Shown here one piece after another: positions 12,182-25,384 of a DNA stretch of 64,000 nucleotides. The DNA lies in assembly GCF_051014445.1 (NCBI RefSeq), contig NC_135134.1, forward strand, positions 6,539,672 to 6,603,671, given 5' to 3'. The notes beneath the pieces were generated by a model that was not told the DNA's origin, did no database searches, and saw nothing but the letters and a program-made list of their open reading frames with translations. Position 1 is the first letter of the stretch, and the number at the start of each line of letters is the position of its first letter. Position numbers and translations under genes: made by a program. The DNA is from Colletes latitarsis (taxonomy: Eukaryota; Arthropoda; Insecta; Hymenoptera; Colletidae).

Positions 12182-15100
12182 ATGAGGGCAAATCCCAGAC
12201 CTAACCGAGACATACATAACCGGCGTTATCCTCTAAAATATTAATCGCAACCAGGTTTAATTGACTGTTTCGTTGTGGTACCGCATTACTACGTGATCCA
12301 AACCAGAAAAAGCCAGGATCTTGACAACAAGTAGGCGAAAAATGCAAAGGTACGAGCCAGATGAGGGCAAATCCTAGACCTAACCGAGACATAACCGGCG
12401 TTATCCTCCAAAGTAATAATCGCAACAAGGTTTAATTGACAGTTTCGGTGCGGAACCGCATTACTACGTGATCCGAACCAGAAAAAGCCCAGGATCTTGC
12501 CAACAAGTTGGCGAAAAATGCGAACCTACGAGCCAGATGATTGCAAATACCAGAACTAACCCAGCCATAACCACCGTTATCCTCTAAGATACTAATCGGA
12601 ACCAGCTTTTATTGACGGTTTCAGTGTGGTACCACATTACTACGTGATACAGACCAGAAAAAGGCCAGGATCTGGCCAGCAAGTATGCGAAAAATGCGAA
12701 AGTGCGAGCCAGATGAGGGCAAATCCCAGACCTAACCGAGACATAACCGGCGTTATCCTCTAAAATATTAATCGCAACCAGGTTTAATTGACTGTTTCGG
12801 TGTGGTACCGCATTACTACGTGATCCAAACCAGAAAAAGGCCAGGATCTAGCCATCAAGTATGCGATAGATGCGAAAGTGCGAGCCAGATGAGGGCAAAT
12901 CCCAGACCTAACCGAGACATACATAATCGGCGTTATCCTCTAAAATATTAATCGCAACCAGGTTTAATTGACTGTTTCGTTGTGGTACCGCATTAAGACG
13001 TGATCCAAGCCAGAAAAATGCCAGGATCTAGCCATCAAGTATGCGATAGATGCGAAAGTGCGAGCCAGATGAGGGCAAATACCAGAACTAACCCAGACAT
13101 AACCGGCGTTATCCTCTAAAATATTAATCGGAACCAGGTTTAGTTGAATGTTTCAGTGTGGTACCTAATTACTACGTGGTCCAAGCCAGAAAAAGGCCAG
13201 GATCTGGCCAACAAGTATGCGAAAAATGCGAAAGTACGAGCCAGATGAGGGCAAATCCCAGACCTAACCGAGACATAACCGGCGTTATCCTCTAAAATAT
13301 TAATCGCAACCAGGTTTAATTGACTGTTTCGGTGTGGTACCGCTTTACTACGTGATCCTAACCAGAAAAAGCCCAGGATCTTGACAACAAGTAGGCGAAA
13401 AATGCAAAGGTACGAGCCAGATGAGGGCAAATCCCAGAACTAACCGAGACATAACCGGCGTTATCTTCCAAAGTAATAATCGCAACAAGGTTTAATTGAC
13501 AGTTTCGGTGTGGAACCGCATTACTACGTGATCCGAACCAGAAAAAGCCCAGGATCTTGCCAACAAGTTGGCGAAAAATGCGAAGCTACGAGCCAGATGA
13601 TTGCAAATACCAGAACTAACCCAGCCATAACCACCGTTATCCTCAAAGATACTAATCCGAACCAGCTTTTATTGGCGGTTTCAGTGTGGTACCACATTAC
13701 TACGTGATACAGACCAGAAAAAGGCCAGGATCTGGCCAGCAAGTATGCGAAAAATGCGAAAGTACGAGCCAGATGAGGGCAAATACCAGACCTATCCCAG
13801 ACATAGCCGTCGTTATCCTCTAAAATATTAATCGGAACCAGGTTTATTTGACCGTTTCAGTGTGGTACCACGTTACTACGTGGTCCAAGCCTGAAAAAGG
13901 CCAGGATCTGGCCAACAAGTATGCGAAAAATGCGAAAGTGCGAGCCAGATGAGAGCAAATCCCAGACCTAACCGAGACATAACCGGCGTTATCCTCTAAA
14001 AGATTAATCGCAACCAGGTTTAATTGACTGTTTCGGTGTGGTACCGCATTACTACGTGATCCAAACCAGAAAAAGCCCAGGATCTTGCCAACAAGTATGC
14101 GAAAAATGCGAAAGTACGAGCCAGATGAGGGCAAATCCCAGACCTAACCCAAACATAACGGGCGTTATCCTCTAAAATATTAATCGCAACCAGGTTTAAT
14201 TGACTGTTTCGGTGTGGTACCGCATTACTACGTGATCCGAACCAGAAAAAGTCCAGGATCTGGCCAACAAGTATGCGAAAAATGCGGAAGTACGAGCCAG
14301 ATGAGGGCAAATACCAGACCTAAGCCAGACATAACCGGCGTTATCCTCTAAAATATTAATCGCAACCAGGTTTAATTGACAGTTTCGGTGTGGTACCGCA
14401 TTACTACGTGATCCAAACCAGAAAAAGGCCAGGATCTAGCCATCAAGTATGCGATAGATGCGAAAGTGCGAGCCAGATGAGGGCAAATACCAGAACTAAC
14501 CCAGACATAACCGGCGATATCCTCTAAAATATTAATCGGAACCAGGTTTAGTTGAACGTTTCAGTGTGGTACCTAATTACTGTGTGGTCCAAGCCAGAAA
14601 AAGGCCAGGATCTGGCCAACAAGTATGCGAAAAATGCGAAAGTACGAGCCAGATGAGGGCAAATCCCAGACCTAACCGAGACATAACCTGCGTTATCCTT
14701 TAAAATATTAATCGCAACCAGGTTTAATTGACTGTTTCGGTGTGGTGCCGCATTACTACGTGATCCGAACCAGAAAAAGCCCAGGATCTTGACAACAAGT
14801 AGGCGAAAAATGCAAAGGTACGAGCCAGATGAGGGCAAATCCCAGACCTAACCGAGACATAACCGGCGTTATCCTCTAAAATATTAATCGCAACCAGGTT
14901 TAATTGACTGTTTCGGTGTGGTACCGCATTACTACGTGATCCGAACCAGAAAAAGCCCAGGATCTTGCCAACAAGTAGGCGAAAAATGCGAAGGTACGAG
15001 CCAGATAAGGCAAATCCCAGACCTAACCGAGACATAACCGGCGTTATCCTCCTATATATTAGTCGCAACCATGTTTAATTGACTGTTTCGGTGAGGTACC

Positions 15101-17280
15101 GCATTACTACGTGATCCAAACCAGAAAAAGGCCAGGATCTAGCTATCATGTATGCGATAGATGCGAAAGTGCAAGCCTGATGGGGGCAAATACCAGAACT
15201 AACCCAGACATAACCGGCGTTATCCTCTAAAATATTCTTCGGAACCAGGTTTAGTTGAATGTTTCACTGTGGTACCAAATTACTACGTGGTCCAAGCCAG
15301 AAAAAGGCCAGGATCTGGCCAACAAGTATGCGAAAAATGCGAAAGTACGAGCCAGATGATTGCAAATACCAGAACTAACCCAGCCATAACCAGCGTTATC
15401 CTCTGAGATACTAATCGGAACCAGCTTTTATTGACGGTTTCAGTGTGGTACCACATTACTACGTGATACAGACCAGAAAAAGGCCAGGATCTGGCCAGCA
15501 AGTATGCGAAAAATGCGAAAGTGCGAGCCAGATGTGGGCAAATCCCAGACCTAACCGAGACATAACCGGCGTTATCCTCTAAAATATTAATCGCAACCAG
15601 GTTTAATTGACAGTTTCGGTGTGGTACCGCATTACTACGTGATCCAAACCAGAAAAAGGCCAGGATCTAGCCATCAAGTATGCGATAGATGCGAAAGTGC
15701 GAGCCAGATGAGGGCAAATACCAGAACTAACCCAGACATAACCGGCGATATCCTCTAAAATATTAATCGGAACCAGGTTTAGTTGAACGTTTCAGTGTGG
15801 TACCTAATTACTGCGTGGTCCAAGCCAGAAAAAGGCCAGGATCTGGCCAACAAGTATGCGAAAAATGCGAAAGTACGAGCCAGATGAGGGCAAATCCCAG
15901 ACCTAACCGAGACATAACCTGCGTTATCCTTTAAAATATTAATCGCAACCAGGTTTAATTGACTGTTTCGGTGTGGTGCCGCATTACTACGTGATCCGAA
16001 CCAGAAAAAGCCCAGGATCTTGACAACAAGTAGGCGAAAAATGCAAAGGTACGAGCCAGATGAGCGCAAATACCAGACCTAACCCAAACATAACCAGCGT
16101 TATCCTCCAAAATATTCATCGCAACCAGGTTTAATTGACTGTTTCGGTGTGGTGCCGCATTACTACGTGATCCGAACCAGAAAAAGCCCAGGATCTTGAC
16201 AACAAGTAGGCGAAAAATGCAAAGGTACGAGCCAGATGAGGGCAAATCCCAGACCTAACCCAGACATAACCGGCGTTATCCTCTAAAATATTAACCGCAA
16301 CCAGGTTTAGTTGAATGTTTCAGTGTGGTACATAATTACTACGTGGTCCAAGCCAGAAGAAGGCCAGGATCTGGCCAACAAGTATGCGAAAAATGCGAAA
16401 GTACGAGCCAGGTGAGGGCAAATCCCAGACATAACCGAGACATAACCGGCGATATCCTCTAAAATATTAATCGCAACCAGGTTTAATAGACAGCTTCGGT
16501 GTGGTACCGCATTACTACGTGATCCGAACCAGAAAAAGGCCAGGATCTAGCCATCAAGTATGCGATAGATGCGAAAGTGCGAGCCAGATGAGGGCAAATC
16601 CCAGACCTAACCGAGACATACATAACCGGCGTTATCCTCTAAAATATTAATCGCAACCAGGTTTAATTGACAGTTTCGGTGTGGTACCGCATTACTACGT
16701 GATCCAAACCAGAAAAAGGCCAGGATCTAGCCATCAAGTATGCGATAGATGCGAAAGTGCGAGCCAGATGAGGGCAAATAAAAGAACTAACCCAGACATA
16801 ACCGGCGATATCCTCTAAAATATTAATCGGAACCAGGTTTAGTTGAATGTTTCAGTGTGGTACCTAATTACTGCGTGGTCCAAGCCAGAAAAAGGCCAGG
16901 ATCTCGCCAACAAGTATGCGAAAAATGCGAAAGTGCGAGCCAGATGAGGGCAAATCCCAGACCTAACCGAGACATAACCTGCGTTATCCTTTAAAATATT
17001 AATCGCAACCAGGTTTAATTGACTGTTTCGGTGTGGTGCCGCATTACTACGTGATCCGAACCAGAAAAATCCCAGGATCTTGACAACGAGTAGGCGAAAA
17101 ATGCAAAGGTACGAGCCAGATGAGGGCAAATCCCAGACCTAACCCAGACATAACCGGCGTTATCCTCTAAAATATTAAACGCAACCAGGTTTAGTTGAAT
17201 GTTTCAGTGTGGTACATAATTACTACGTGGTCCAAGCCAGAAGAAGGCCAGGATCTGGCCAACAAGTATGCGAAAAATGC
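12182..17280 (+). repeat. ~5.1-kb segmental tandem duplication, copy 1
   Basis: This 5,099-bp segment is repeated at 17648-22565 in the same order. Offsets step from 5,466 to 5,110 to 5,286 to 5,285, so the copies differ by whole monomers and one base. Relative to copy 2, copy 1 keeps 356 bp at about 12725-13080 (one 176-bp and one 180-bp monomer). Near 14070 it lacks one 176-bp monomer that is present in the homologous blocks at 4.8, 7.4, 19.2, 25.7 and 31.2 kb. Confidence 0.9.
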
Positions 17281-17647
17281 GGAAGTACGAGCCAGATGAG
17301 GGCAAATCCCAGACCTAAGCTAGACATAACCGGCGTTATCCGCTAAAATATTAATCGCAACCAGGTTTAATTGACAGTTTCGGTGTGGTACCGCATTACT
17401 ACGTGATCCAAACCAGAAAAAGGCCAGGATCTAGCCATCAAGTATGCGATAGATGCGAAAGTGCGAGCCAGATGAGGGCAAATACCAGAACTAACCCAGA
17501 CATAACCGGCGATATCCTCTAAAATATTAATCGGAACCAGGTTTAGTTGAATGTTTCAGTGTGGTACCTAATTACTGCGTGGTCCAAGCCAGAAAAAGGC
17601 CAGGATCTCGCCAACAAGTATGCGAAAAATGCGAAAGTGCGAGCCAG

Positions 17648-20600
17648 ATGAGGGCAAATCCCAGACCTAACCGAGACATACATAACCGGCGTTATCCTCT
17701 AAAATATTAATCGCAACCAGGTTTAATTGACTGTTTCGTTGTGGTACCGCATTACTACGTGATCCAAACCAGAAAAAGCCAGGATCTTGACAACAAGTAG
17801 GCGAAAAATGCAAAGGTACGAGCCAGATGAGGGCAAATCCTAGACCTAACCGAGACATAACCGGCGTTATCCTCCAAAGTAATAATCGCAACAAGGTTTA
17901 ATTGACAGTTTCGGTGTGGAACCGCATTACTACGTGATCCGAACCAGAAAAAGCCCAGGATCTTGCCAACAAGTTGGCGAAAAATGCGAACCTACGAGCC
18001 AGATGATTGCAAATACCAGAACTAACCCAGCCATAACCACCGTTATCCTCTAAGATACTAATCGGAACCAGCTTTTATTGACGGTTTCAGTGTGGTACCA
18101 CATTACTACGTGATACAGACCAGAAAAAGGCCAGGATCTGGCCAGCAAGTATGCGAAAAATGCGAAAGTGCGAGCCAGATGAGGGCAAATACCAGAACTA
18201 ACCCAGACATAACCGGCGTTATCCTCTAAAATATTAATCGGAACCAGGTTTAGTTGAATGTTTCAGTGTGGTACCTAATTACTACGTGGTCCAAGCCAGA
18301 AAAAGGCCAGGATCTGGCCAACAAGTATGCGAAAAATGCGAAAGTACGAGCCAGATGAGGGCAAATCCCAGACCTAACCGAGACATAACCGGCGTTATCC
18401 TCTAAAATATTAATCGCAACCAGGTTTAATTGACTGTTTCGGTGTGGTACCGCTTTACTACGTGATCCTAACCAGAAAAAGCCCAGGATCTTGACAACAA
18501 GTAGGCGAAAAATGCAAAGGTACGAGCCAGATGAGGGCAAATCCCAGACCTAACCGAGACATAACCGGCGTTATCTTCCAAAGTAATAATCGCAACAAGG
18601 TTTAATTGACAGTTTCGGTGTGGAACCGCATTACTACGTGATCCGAACCAGAAAAAGCCCAGGATCTTGCCAACAAGTTGGCGAAAAATGCGAAGCTACG
18701 AGCCAGATGATTGCAAATACCAGAACTAACCCAGCCATAACCACCGTTATCCTCAAAGATACTAATCCGAACCAGCTTTTATTGGCGGTTTCAGTGTGGT
18801 ACCACATTACTACGTGATACAGACCAGAAAAAGGCCAGGATCTGGCCAGCAAGTATGCGAAAAATGCGAAAGTACGAGCCAGATGAGGGCAAATACCAGA
18901 TCTATCCCAGATATAGCCGGCGTTATCCTCTAAAATATTAATCGGAACCAGGTTTATTTGACCGTTTCAGTGTGGTACCACGTTACTACGTGGTCCAAGC
19001 CTGAAAAAGGCCAGGATCTGGCCAACAAGTATGCGAAAAATGCGAAAGTGCGAGCCAGATGAGAGCAAATCCCAGACCTAACCGAGACATAACCGGCGTT
19101 ATCCTCTAAAAGATTAATCGCAACCAGGTTTAATTGACTGTTTCGGTGTGGTACCGCATTACTACGTGATCCAAACCAGAAAAAGCCCAGGATCTTGACA
19201 ACAAGTAGGCGAAAAATGCAAAGGTACGAGCCAGATGAGGGCAAATCCCAGACCTAACCGAGACATAACCGGCGTTATCCTCCAAAATATTAATCGCAAC
19301 CAGGTTTAATTGACTGTTACGGTGCGGTGCCGCATTACAACGTGATCCAAACCAGAAAAAGCCCAGGATCTTGCCAACCAGTATGCGAAAAATGCGAAAG
19401 TACGAGCCAGATGAGGGCAAATCCCAGACCTAACCCAAACATAACGGGCGTTATCCTCTAAAATATTAATCGCAACCAGGTTTAATTGACTGTTTCGGTG
19501 TGGTACCGCATTACTACGTGATCCGAACCAGAAAAAGTCCAGGATCTGGCCAACAAGTATGCGAAAAATGCGGAAGTACGAGCCAGATGAGGGCAAATAC
19601 CAGACCTAAGCCAGACATAACCGGCGTTATCCTCTAAAATATTAATCGCAACCAGGTTTAATTGACAGTTTCGGTGTGGTACCGCATTACTACGTGATCC
19701 AAACCAGAAAAAGGCCAGGATCTAGCCATCAAGTATGCGATAGATGCGAAAGTGCGAGCCAGATGAGGGCAAATACCAGAACTAACCCAGACATAACCGG
19801 CGATATCCTCTAAAATATTAATCGGAACCAGGTTTAGTTGAACGTTTCAGTGTGGTACCTAATTACTGTGTGGTCCAAGCCAGAAAAAGGCCAGGATCTG
19901 GCCAACAAGTATGCGAAAAATGCGAAAGTACGAGCCAGATGAGGGCAAATCCCAGACCTAACCGAGACATAACCTGCGTTATCCTTTAAAATATTAATCG
20001 CAACCAGGTTTAATTGACTGTTTCGGTGTGGTGCCGCATTACTACGTGATCCGAACCAGAAAAAGCCCAGGATCTTGACAACAAGTAGGCGAAAAATGCA
20101 AAGGTACGAGCCAGATGAGGGCAAATCCCAGACCTAACCGAGACATAACCGGCGTTATCCTCTAAAATATTAATCGCAACCAGGTTTAATTGACTGTTTC
20201 GGTGTGGTACCGCATTACTACGTGATCCGAACCAGAAAAAGCCCAGGATCTTGCCAACAAGTAGGCGAAAAATGCGAAGGTACGAGCCAGATAAGGCAAA
20301 TCCCAGACCTAACCGAGACATAACCGGCGTTATCCTCCTATATATTAGTCGCAACCATGTTTAATTGACTGTTTCGGTGAGGTACCGCATTACTACGTGA
20401 TCCAAACCAGAAAAAGGCCAGGATCTAGCTATCATGTATGCGATAGATGCGAAAGTGCAAGCCTGATGGGGGCAAATACCAGAACTAACCCAGACATAAC
20501 CGGCGTTATCCTCTAAAATATTCTTCGGAACCAGGTTTAGTTGAATGTTTCACTGTGGTACCAAATTACTACGTGGTCCAAGCCAGAAAAAGGCCAGGAT

Positions 20601-22565
20601 CTGGCCAACAAGTATGCGAAAAATGCGAAAGTACGAGCCAGATGATTGCAAATACCAGAACTAACCCAGCCATAACCAGCGTTATCCTCTGAGATACTAA
20701 TCGGAACCAGCTTTTATTGACGGTTTCAGTGTGGTACCACATTACTACGTGATACAGACCAGAAAAAGGCCAGGATCTGGCCAGCAAGTATGCGAAAAAT
20801 GCGAAGGTACGAGCCAGATAAGGCAAATCCCAGACCTAACCGAGACATAACCGGCGTTATCCTCCTATATATTAGTCGCAACCAGGTTTAATTGACAGTT
20901 TCGGTGTGGTACCGCATTACTACGTGATCCAAACCAGAAAAAGGCCAGGATCTAGCCATCAAGTATGCGATAGATGCGAAAGTGCGAGCCAGATGAGGGC
21001 AAATACCAGAACTAACCCAGACATAACCGGCGATATCCTCTAAAATATTAATCGGAACCAGGTTTAGTTGAACGTTTCAGTGTGGTACCTAATTACTGCG
21101 TGGTCCAAGCCAGAAAAAGGCCAGGATCTGGCCAACAAGTATGCGAAAAATGCGAAAGTACGAGCCAGATGAGGGCAAATCCCAGACCTAACCGAGACAT
21201 AACCTGCGTTATCCTTTAAAATATTAATCGCAACCAGGTTTAATTGTCTGTTTCGGTGTGGTGCCGCATTACTACGTGATCCGAACCAGAAAAAGCCCAG
21301 GATCTTGACAACAAGTAGGCGAAAAATGCAAAGGTACGAGCCAGATGAGCGCAAATACCAGACCTAACCCAAACATAACCAGCGTTATCCTCCAAAATAT
21401 TCATCGCAACCAGGTTTAATTGACTGTTTCGGTGTGGTGCCGCATTACTACGTGATCCGAACCAGAAAAAGCCCAGGATCTTGACAACAAGTAGGCGAAA
21501 AATGCAAAGGTACGAGCCAGATGAGGGCAAATCCCAGACCTAACCCAGACATAACCGGCGTTATCCTCTAAAATATTAACCGCAACCAGGTTTAGTTGAA
21601 TGTTTCAGTGTGGTACATAATTACTACGTGGTCCAAGCCAGAAGAAGGCCAGGATCTGGCCAACAAGTATGCGAAAAATGCGAAAGTACGAGCCAGGTGA
21701 GGGCAAATCCCAGACATAACCGAGACATAACCGGCGTTATCCTCTAAAATATTAATCGCAACCAGGTTTAATAGACAGCTTCGGTGTGGTACCGCATTAC
21801 TACGTGATCCGAACCAGAAAAAGGCCAGGATCTAGCCATCAAGTATGCGATAGATGCGAAAGTGCGAGCCAGATGAGGGCAAATCCCAGACCTAACCGAG
21901 ACATACATAACCGGCGTTATCCTCTAAAATATTAATCGCAACCAGGTTTAATTGACAGTTTCGGTGTGGTACCGCATTACTACGTGATCCAAACCAGAAA
22001 AAGGCCAGGATCTAGCCATCAAGTATGCGATAGATGCGAAAGTGCGAGCCAGATGAGGGCAAATAAAAGAACTAACCCAGACATAACCGGCGATATCCTC
22101 TAAAATATTAATCGGAACCAGGTTTAGTTGAATGTTTCAGTGTGGTACCTAATTACTGCGTGGTCCAAGCCAGAAAAAGGCCAGGATCTCGCCAACAAGT
22201 ATGCGAAAAATGCGAAAGTGCGAGCCAGATGAGGGCAAATCCCAGACCTAACCGAGACATAACCTGCGTTATCCTTTAAAATATTAATCGCAACCAGGTT
22301 TAATTGACTGTTTCGGTGTGGTGCCGCATTACTACGTGATCCGAACCAGAAAAATCCCAGGATCTTGACAACAAGTAGGCGAAAAATGCAAAGGTACGAG
22401 CCAGATGAGGGCAAATCCCAGACCTAACCCAGACATAACCGGCGTTATCCTCTAAAATATTAACCGCAACCAGGTTTAGTTGAATGTTTCAGTGTGGTAC
22501 ATAATTACTACGTGGTCCAAGCCAGAAGAAGGCCAGGATCTGGCCAACAAGTATGCGAAAAATGC
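17648..22565 (+). repeat. ~5.1-kb segmental tandem duplication, copy 2
   Basis: This 4,918-bp segment matches 12182-17280. The net length difference of 181 bp is fully explained by three events: loss of 356 bp at about 18180, presence of one extra 176-bp monomer at about 19.2-19.4 kb, and a 1-bp shorter tract at 20803-20884. Substitutions between copies elsewhere look sparse. The junction at 17281 carries block-P type sequence (GCGGAAGTACG, CCTAAGCTAGAC), so the duplication unit probably included part of block P. Confidence 0.9.
20803..20884 (+). repeat. Putative gene-conversion tract inside the satellite
   Basis: Over about 82 bp this stretch departs from its homologue near 15517 and instead equals 20276-20357, 527 bp upstream. 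It shares GAAGGTACGAGCC, GATAAGGCAAATCC and the rare CTCCTATATATTAGTCGC. Sequence on both sides continues to match the 15-kb homologue, so only the tract was replaced. The donor-type CCATGTTT after the tract is not copied (CCAGGTTT here), which marks its right edge. Template switching during replication is an alternative to conversion. Confidence 0.75.
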
Positions 22566-23963
22566 GAAAGTACGAGCCAGGTGAGGGCAAATCCCAGACA
22601 TAACCGAGACATAACCGGCGTTATCCTCTAAAATATTAATCGCAACCAGGTTTAATAGACAGTTTCGGTGTGGTACCGCATTACTACGTGATCCGAACCA
22701 GAAAAAGGCCAGGATCTAGCCATCAAGTATGCGATAGATGCGAAAGTGCGAGCCAGATGAGGGCAAATACCAGAAATAACCCAGACATAACCGGCGATAT
22801 CCTCTAAAATATTAATCGGAACCAGGTTTAGTTGAACGTTTCAGTGTGGTACCTAATTACTGCGTGGTCCAAGCCAGGAAAAGGCCAGGATCTGGCCAAC
22901 AAGTATGCGAAAAATGCGAAAGTACGAGCCAGATGAGGGCAAATCCCAGACCTAACCGAGACATAACCTGCGTTATCCTTTAAAATATTAATCGCAACCA
23001 GGTTTAATTGACTGTTTCGGTGTGGTGCCGCATTACTACGTGATCCGAACCAGAAAAAGCCCAGGATCTTGACAACAAGTAGGCGAAAAATGCAAAGGTA
23101 CGAGCCAGATGAGCGCAAATCCCAGACCTAACCGAGACATAACCGGCGTTATCCTCTAAAATATTAACCGCAACCAGGTTTAGTTGAATGTTTCAGTGTG
23201 GTACATAATTACTACGTGGTCCAAGCCAGAAGAAGGCCAGGATCTGGCCAACAAGTATGCGAAAAATGCGAAAGTACGAGCCAGATGAGGGCAAATCCCA
23301 GACCTAACCGAGACATAACCGGCGTTATCCTCTAAAATATTAATCGCAACCAGGTTTAATTGACAGTTTCGGTGTGGTACCGCATTACTACGTGATCCGA
23401 ACCAGAAAAGGGCCAGGATCTAGCCATCAAGTATGCGATAGATGCGAAAGTGCGAGCCAGATGAGGGCAAATCCCAGACCTAACCGAGACATAACCTGCG
23501 TTATCCTCTAAAATATTAATCGGAACCAGGTTTAGTTGAATGTTTCAGTGTGGTACCTAATTACTACGTGGTCCAAGCCAGAAATAGGCCAGGATCTGGC
23601 CAACAAGTATGCGAAAAATGCGAAAGTACGAGCCAGATGAGGGCAAATCCCAGACCTAACCGAGACATAACCGGCGTTATCCTCTAAAAGATTAATCGCA
23701 ACCAGGTTTAATTGACTGTTTCGGTGTGGTACCGCATTACTACGTGATCCAAGCCAGAAAAAGGCCAGGATCTGGCCAACAAGTATGCGAAAAATTCGAA
23801 AGTAGGAGCCAGATCAGGGCAAATCCCAGACCTAACCGAGACATAACCGGCGTTATCCTCTAAAATCTTAATGGCAACCAGGTTTCATTGACTGCTTCGG
23901 TGCGGAACCACATTACGACGGGGTACAAACCCGAAAAAGCCCTGGATCTGGCCAACAAGTAGG

Positions 23964-24734
23964 CGAAAAATGCGAAGGTACTAGCCAGATAAGGCAAATC
24001 CCAGACCTAACGGAGACATAACCGGCGTTATCCTCCAAAATATTAATCGCAACCAGGTTTAATTGACTGTTTCGGTGTGGCACCGCATTACTACGTGATC
24101 CGAACCAGAAAAAGCCCAGAATCTTGCCAACAAGTAGGCGAAAAATGCGAAGGTACGAGCCAGATGAGGGCAAATACCAGACCTAACCCAAACATAACCA
24201 GCGTTATCCTCCAAAATATTCATCGCAACCAGGTTTCATTGACTGCTTCGGTGCGGAACCACATTACGACGGGGTACAAACCCGAAAAAGCCCTGGATCT
24301 GGCCAACAAGTATGCGAAAAATGCGGAAGTACGAGCCAGATGAGGGCAAATCCCAGACCTAAGCTAGACATAACCGGCGTTATCCGCTAAAATATTAATC
24401 GCAACCAGGTTTAATTGACAGTTTCGGTGTGGTACCGCATTACTACGTGATCCAAACCAGAAAAAGGCCAGGATCTAGCCATCAAGTATGCGATAGATGC
24501 GAAAGTGCGAGCCAGATGAGGGCAAATACCAGAACTAACCCAGACATAACCGGCGATATCCTCTAAAATATTAATCGGAACCAGGTTTAGTTGAATGTTT
24601 CAGTGTGGTACCTAATTACTGCGTGGTCCAAGCCAGAAAAAGGCCAGGATCTCGCCAACAAGTATGCGAAAAATGCGAAAGTGCGAGCCAGATGAGGGCA
24701 AATCCCAGACCTAACCGAGACATAACCTGCGTTA
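23964..24734 (+). repeat. Dispersed block P, copy 3
   Basis: It matches 11278-12048 at a constant 12,686-bp offset; the offset also holds upstream, back to about 23.7 kb, including the AAAAATTCGAAAGTAGGAG monomer. It continues rightward into monomers with ACATAATTACTACGTGG that the 11-kb copy lacks. Confidence 0.85.
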
Positions 24735-25384
24735 TCCTTTAAAATATTAATCGCAACCAGGTTTAATTGACTGTTTCGGTGTGGTGCCGCATTACTACGT
24801 GATCCGAACCAGAAAAAGCCCAGGATCTTGACAACAAGTAGGCGAAAAATGCAAAGGTACGAGCCAGATGAGGGCAAATCCCAGACCTAACCCAGACATA
24901 ACCGGCGTTATCCTCTAAAATATTAACCGCAACCAGGTTTAGTTGAATGTTTCAGTGTGGTACATAATTACTACGTGGTCCAAGCCAGAAGAAGGCCAGG
25001 ATCTGGCCAACAAGTATGCGAAAAATGCGAAAGTACGAGCCAGATGAGGGCAAATCCCAGACATAACCGAGACATAACCGGCGTTATCCTCTAAAATATT
25101 AATCGCAACCAGGTTTAATAGACAGTTTCGGTGTGGTACCGCATTACTACGTGATCCGAACCAGAAAAAGGCCAGGATCTAGCCATCAAGTATGCGATAG
25201 ATGCGAAAGTGCGAGCCAGATGAGGGCAAATCCCAGACCTAACCGAGACATACATAACCGGCGTTATCCTCTAAAATATTAATCGCAACCAGGTTTAATT
25301 GACTGTTTCGTTGTGGTACCGCATTACTACGTGATCCAAACCAGAAAAAGCCAGGATCTTGACAACAAGTAGGCGAAAAATGCG

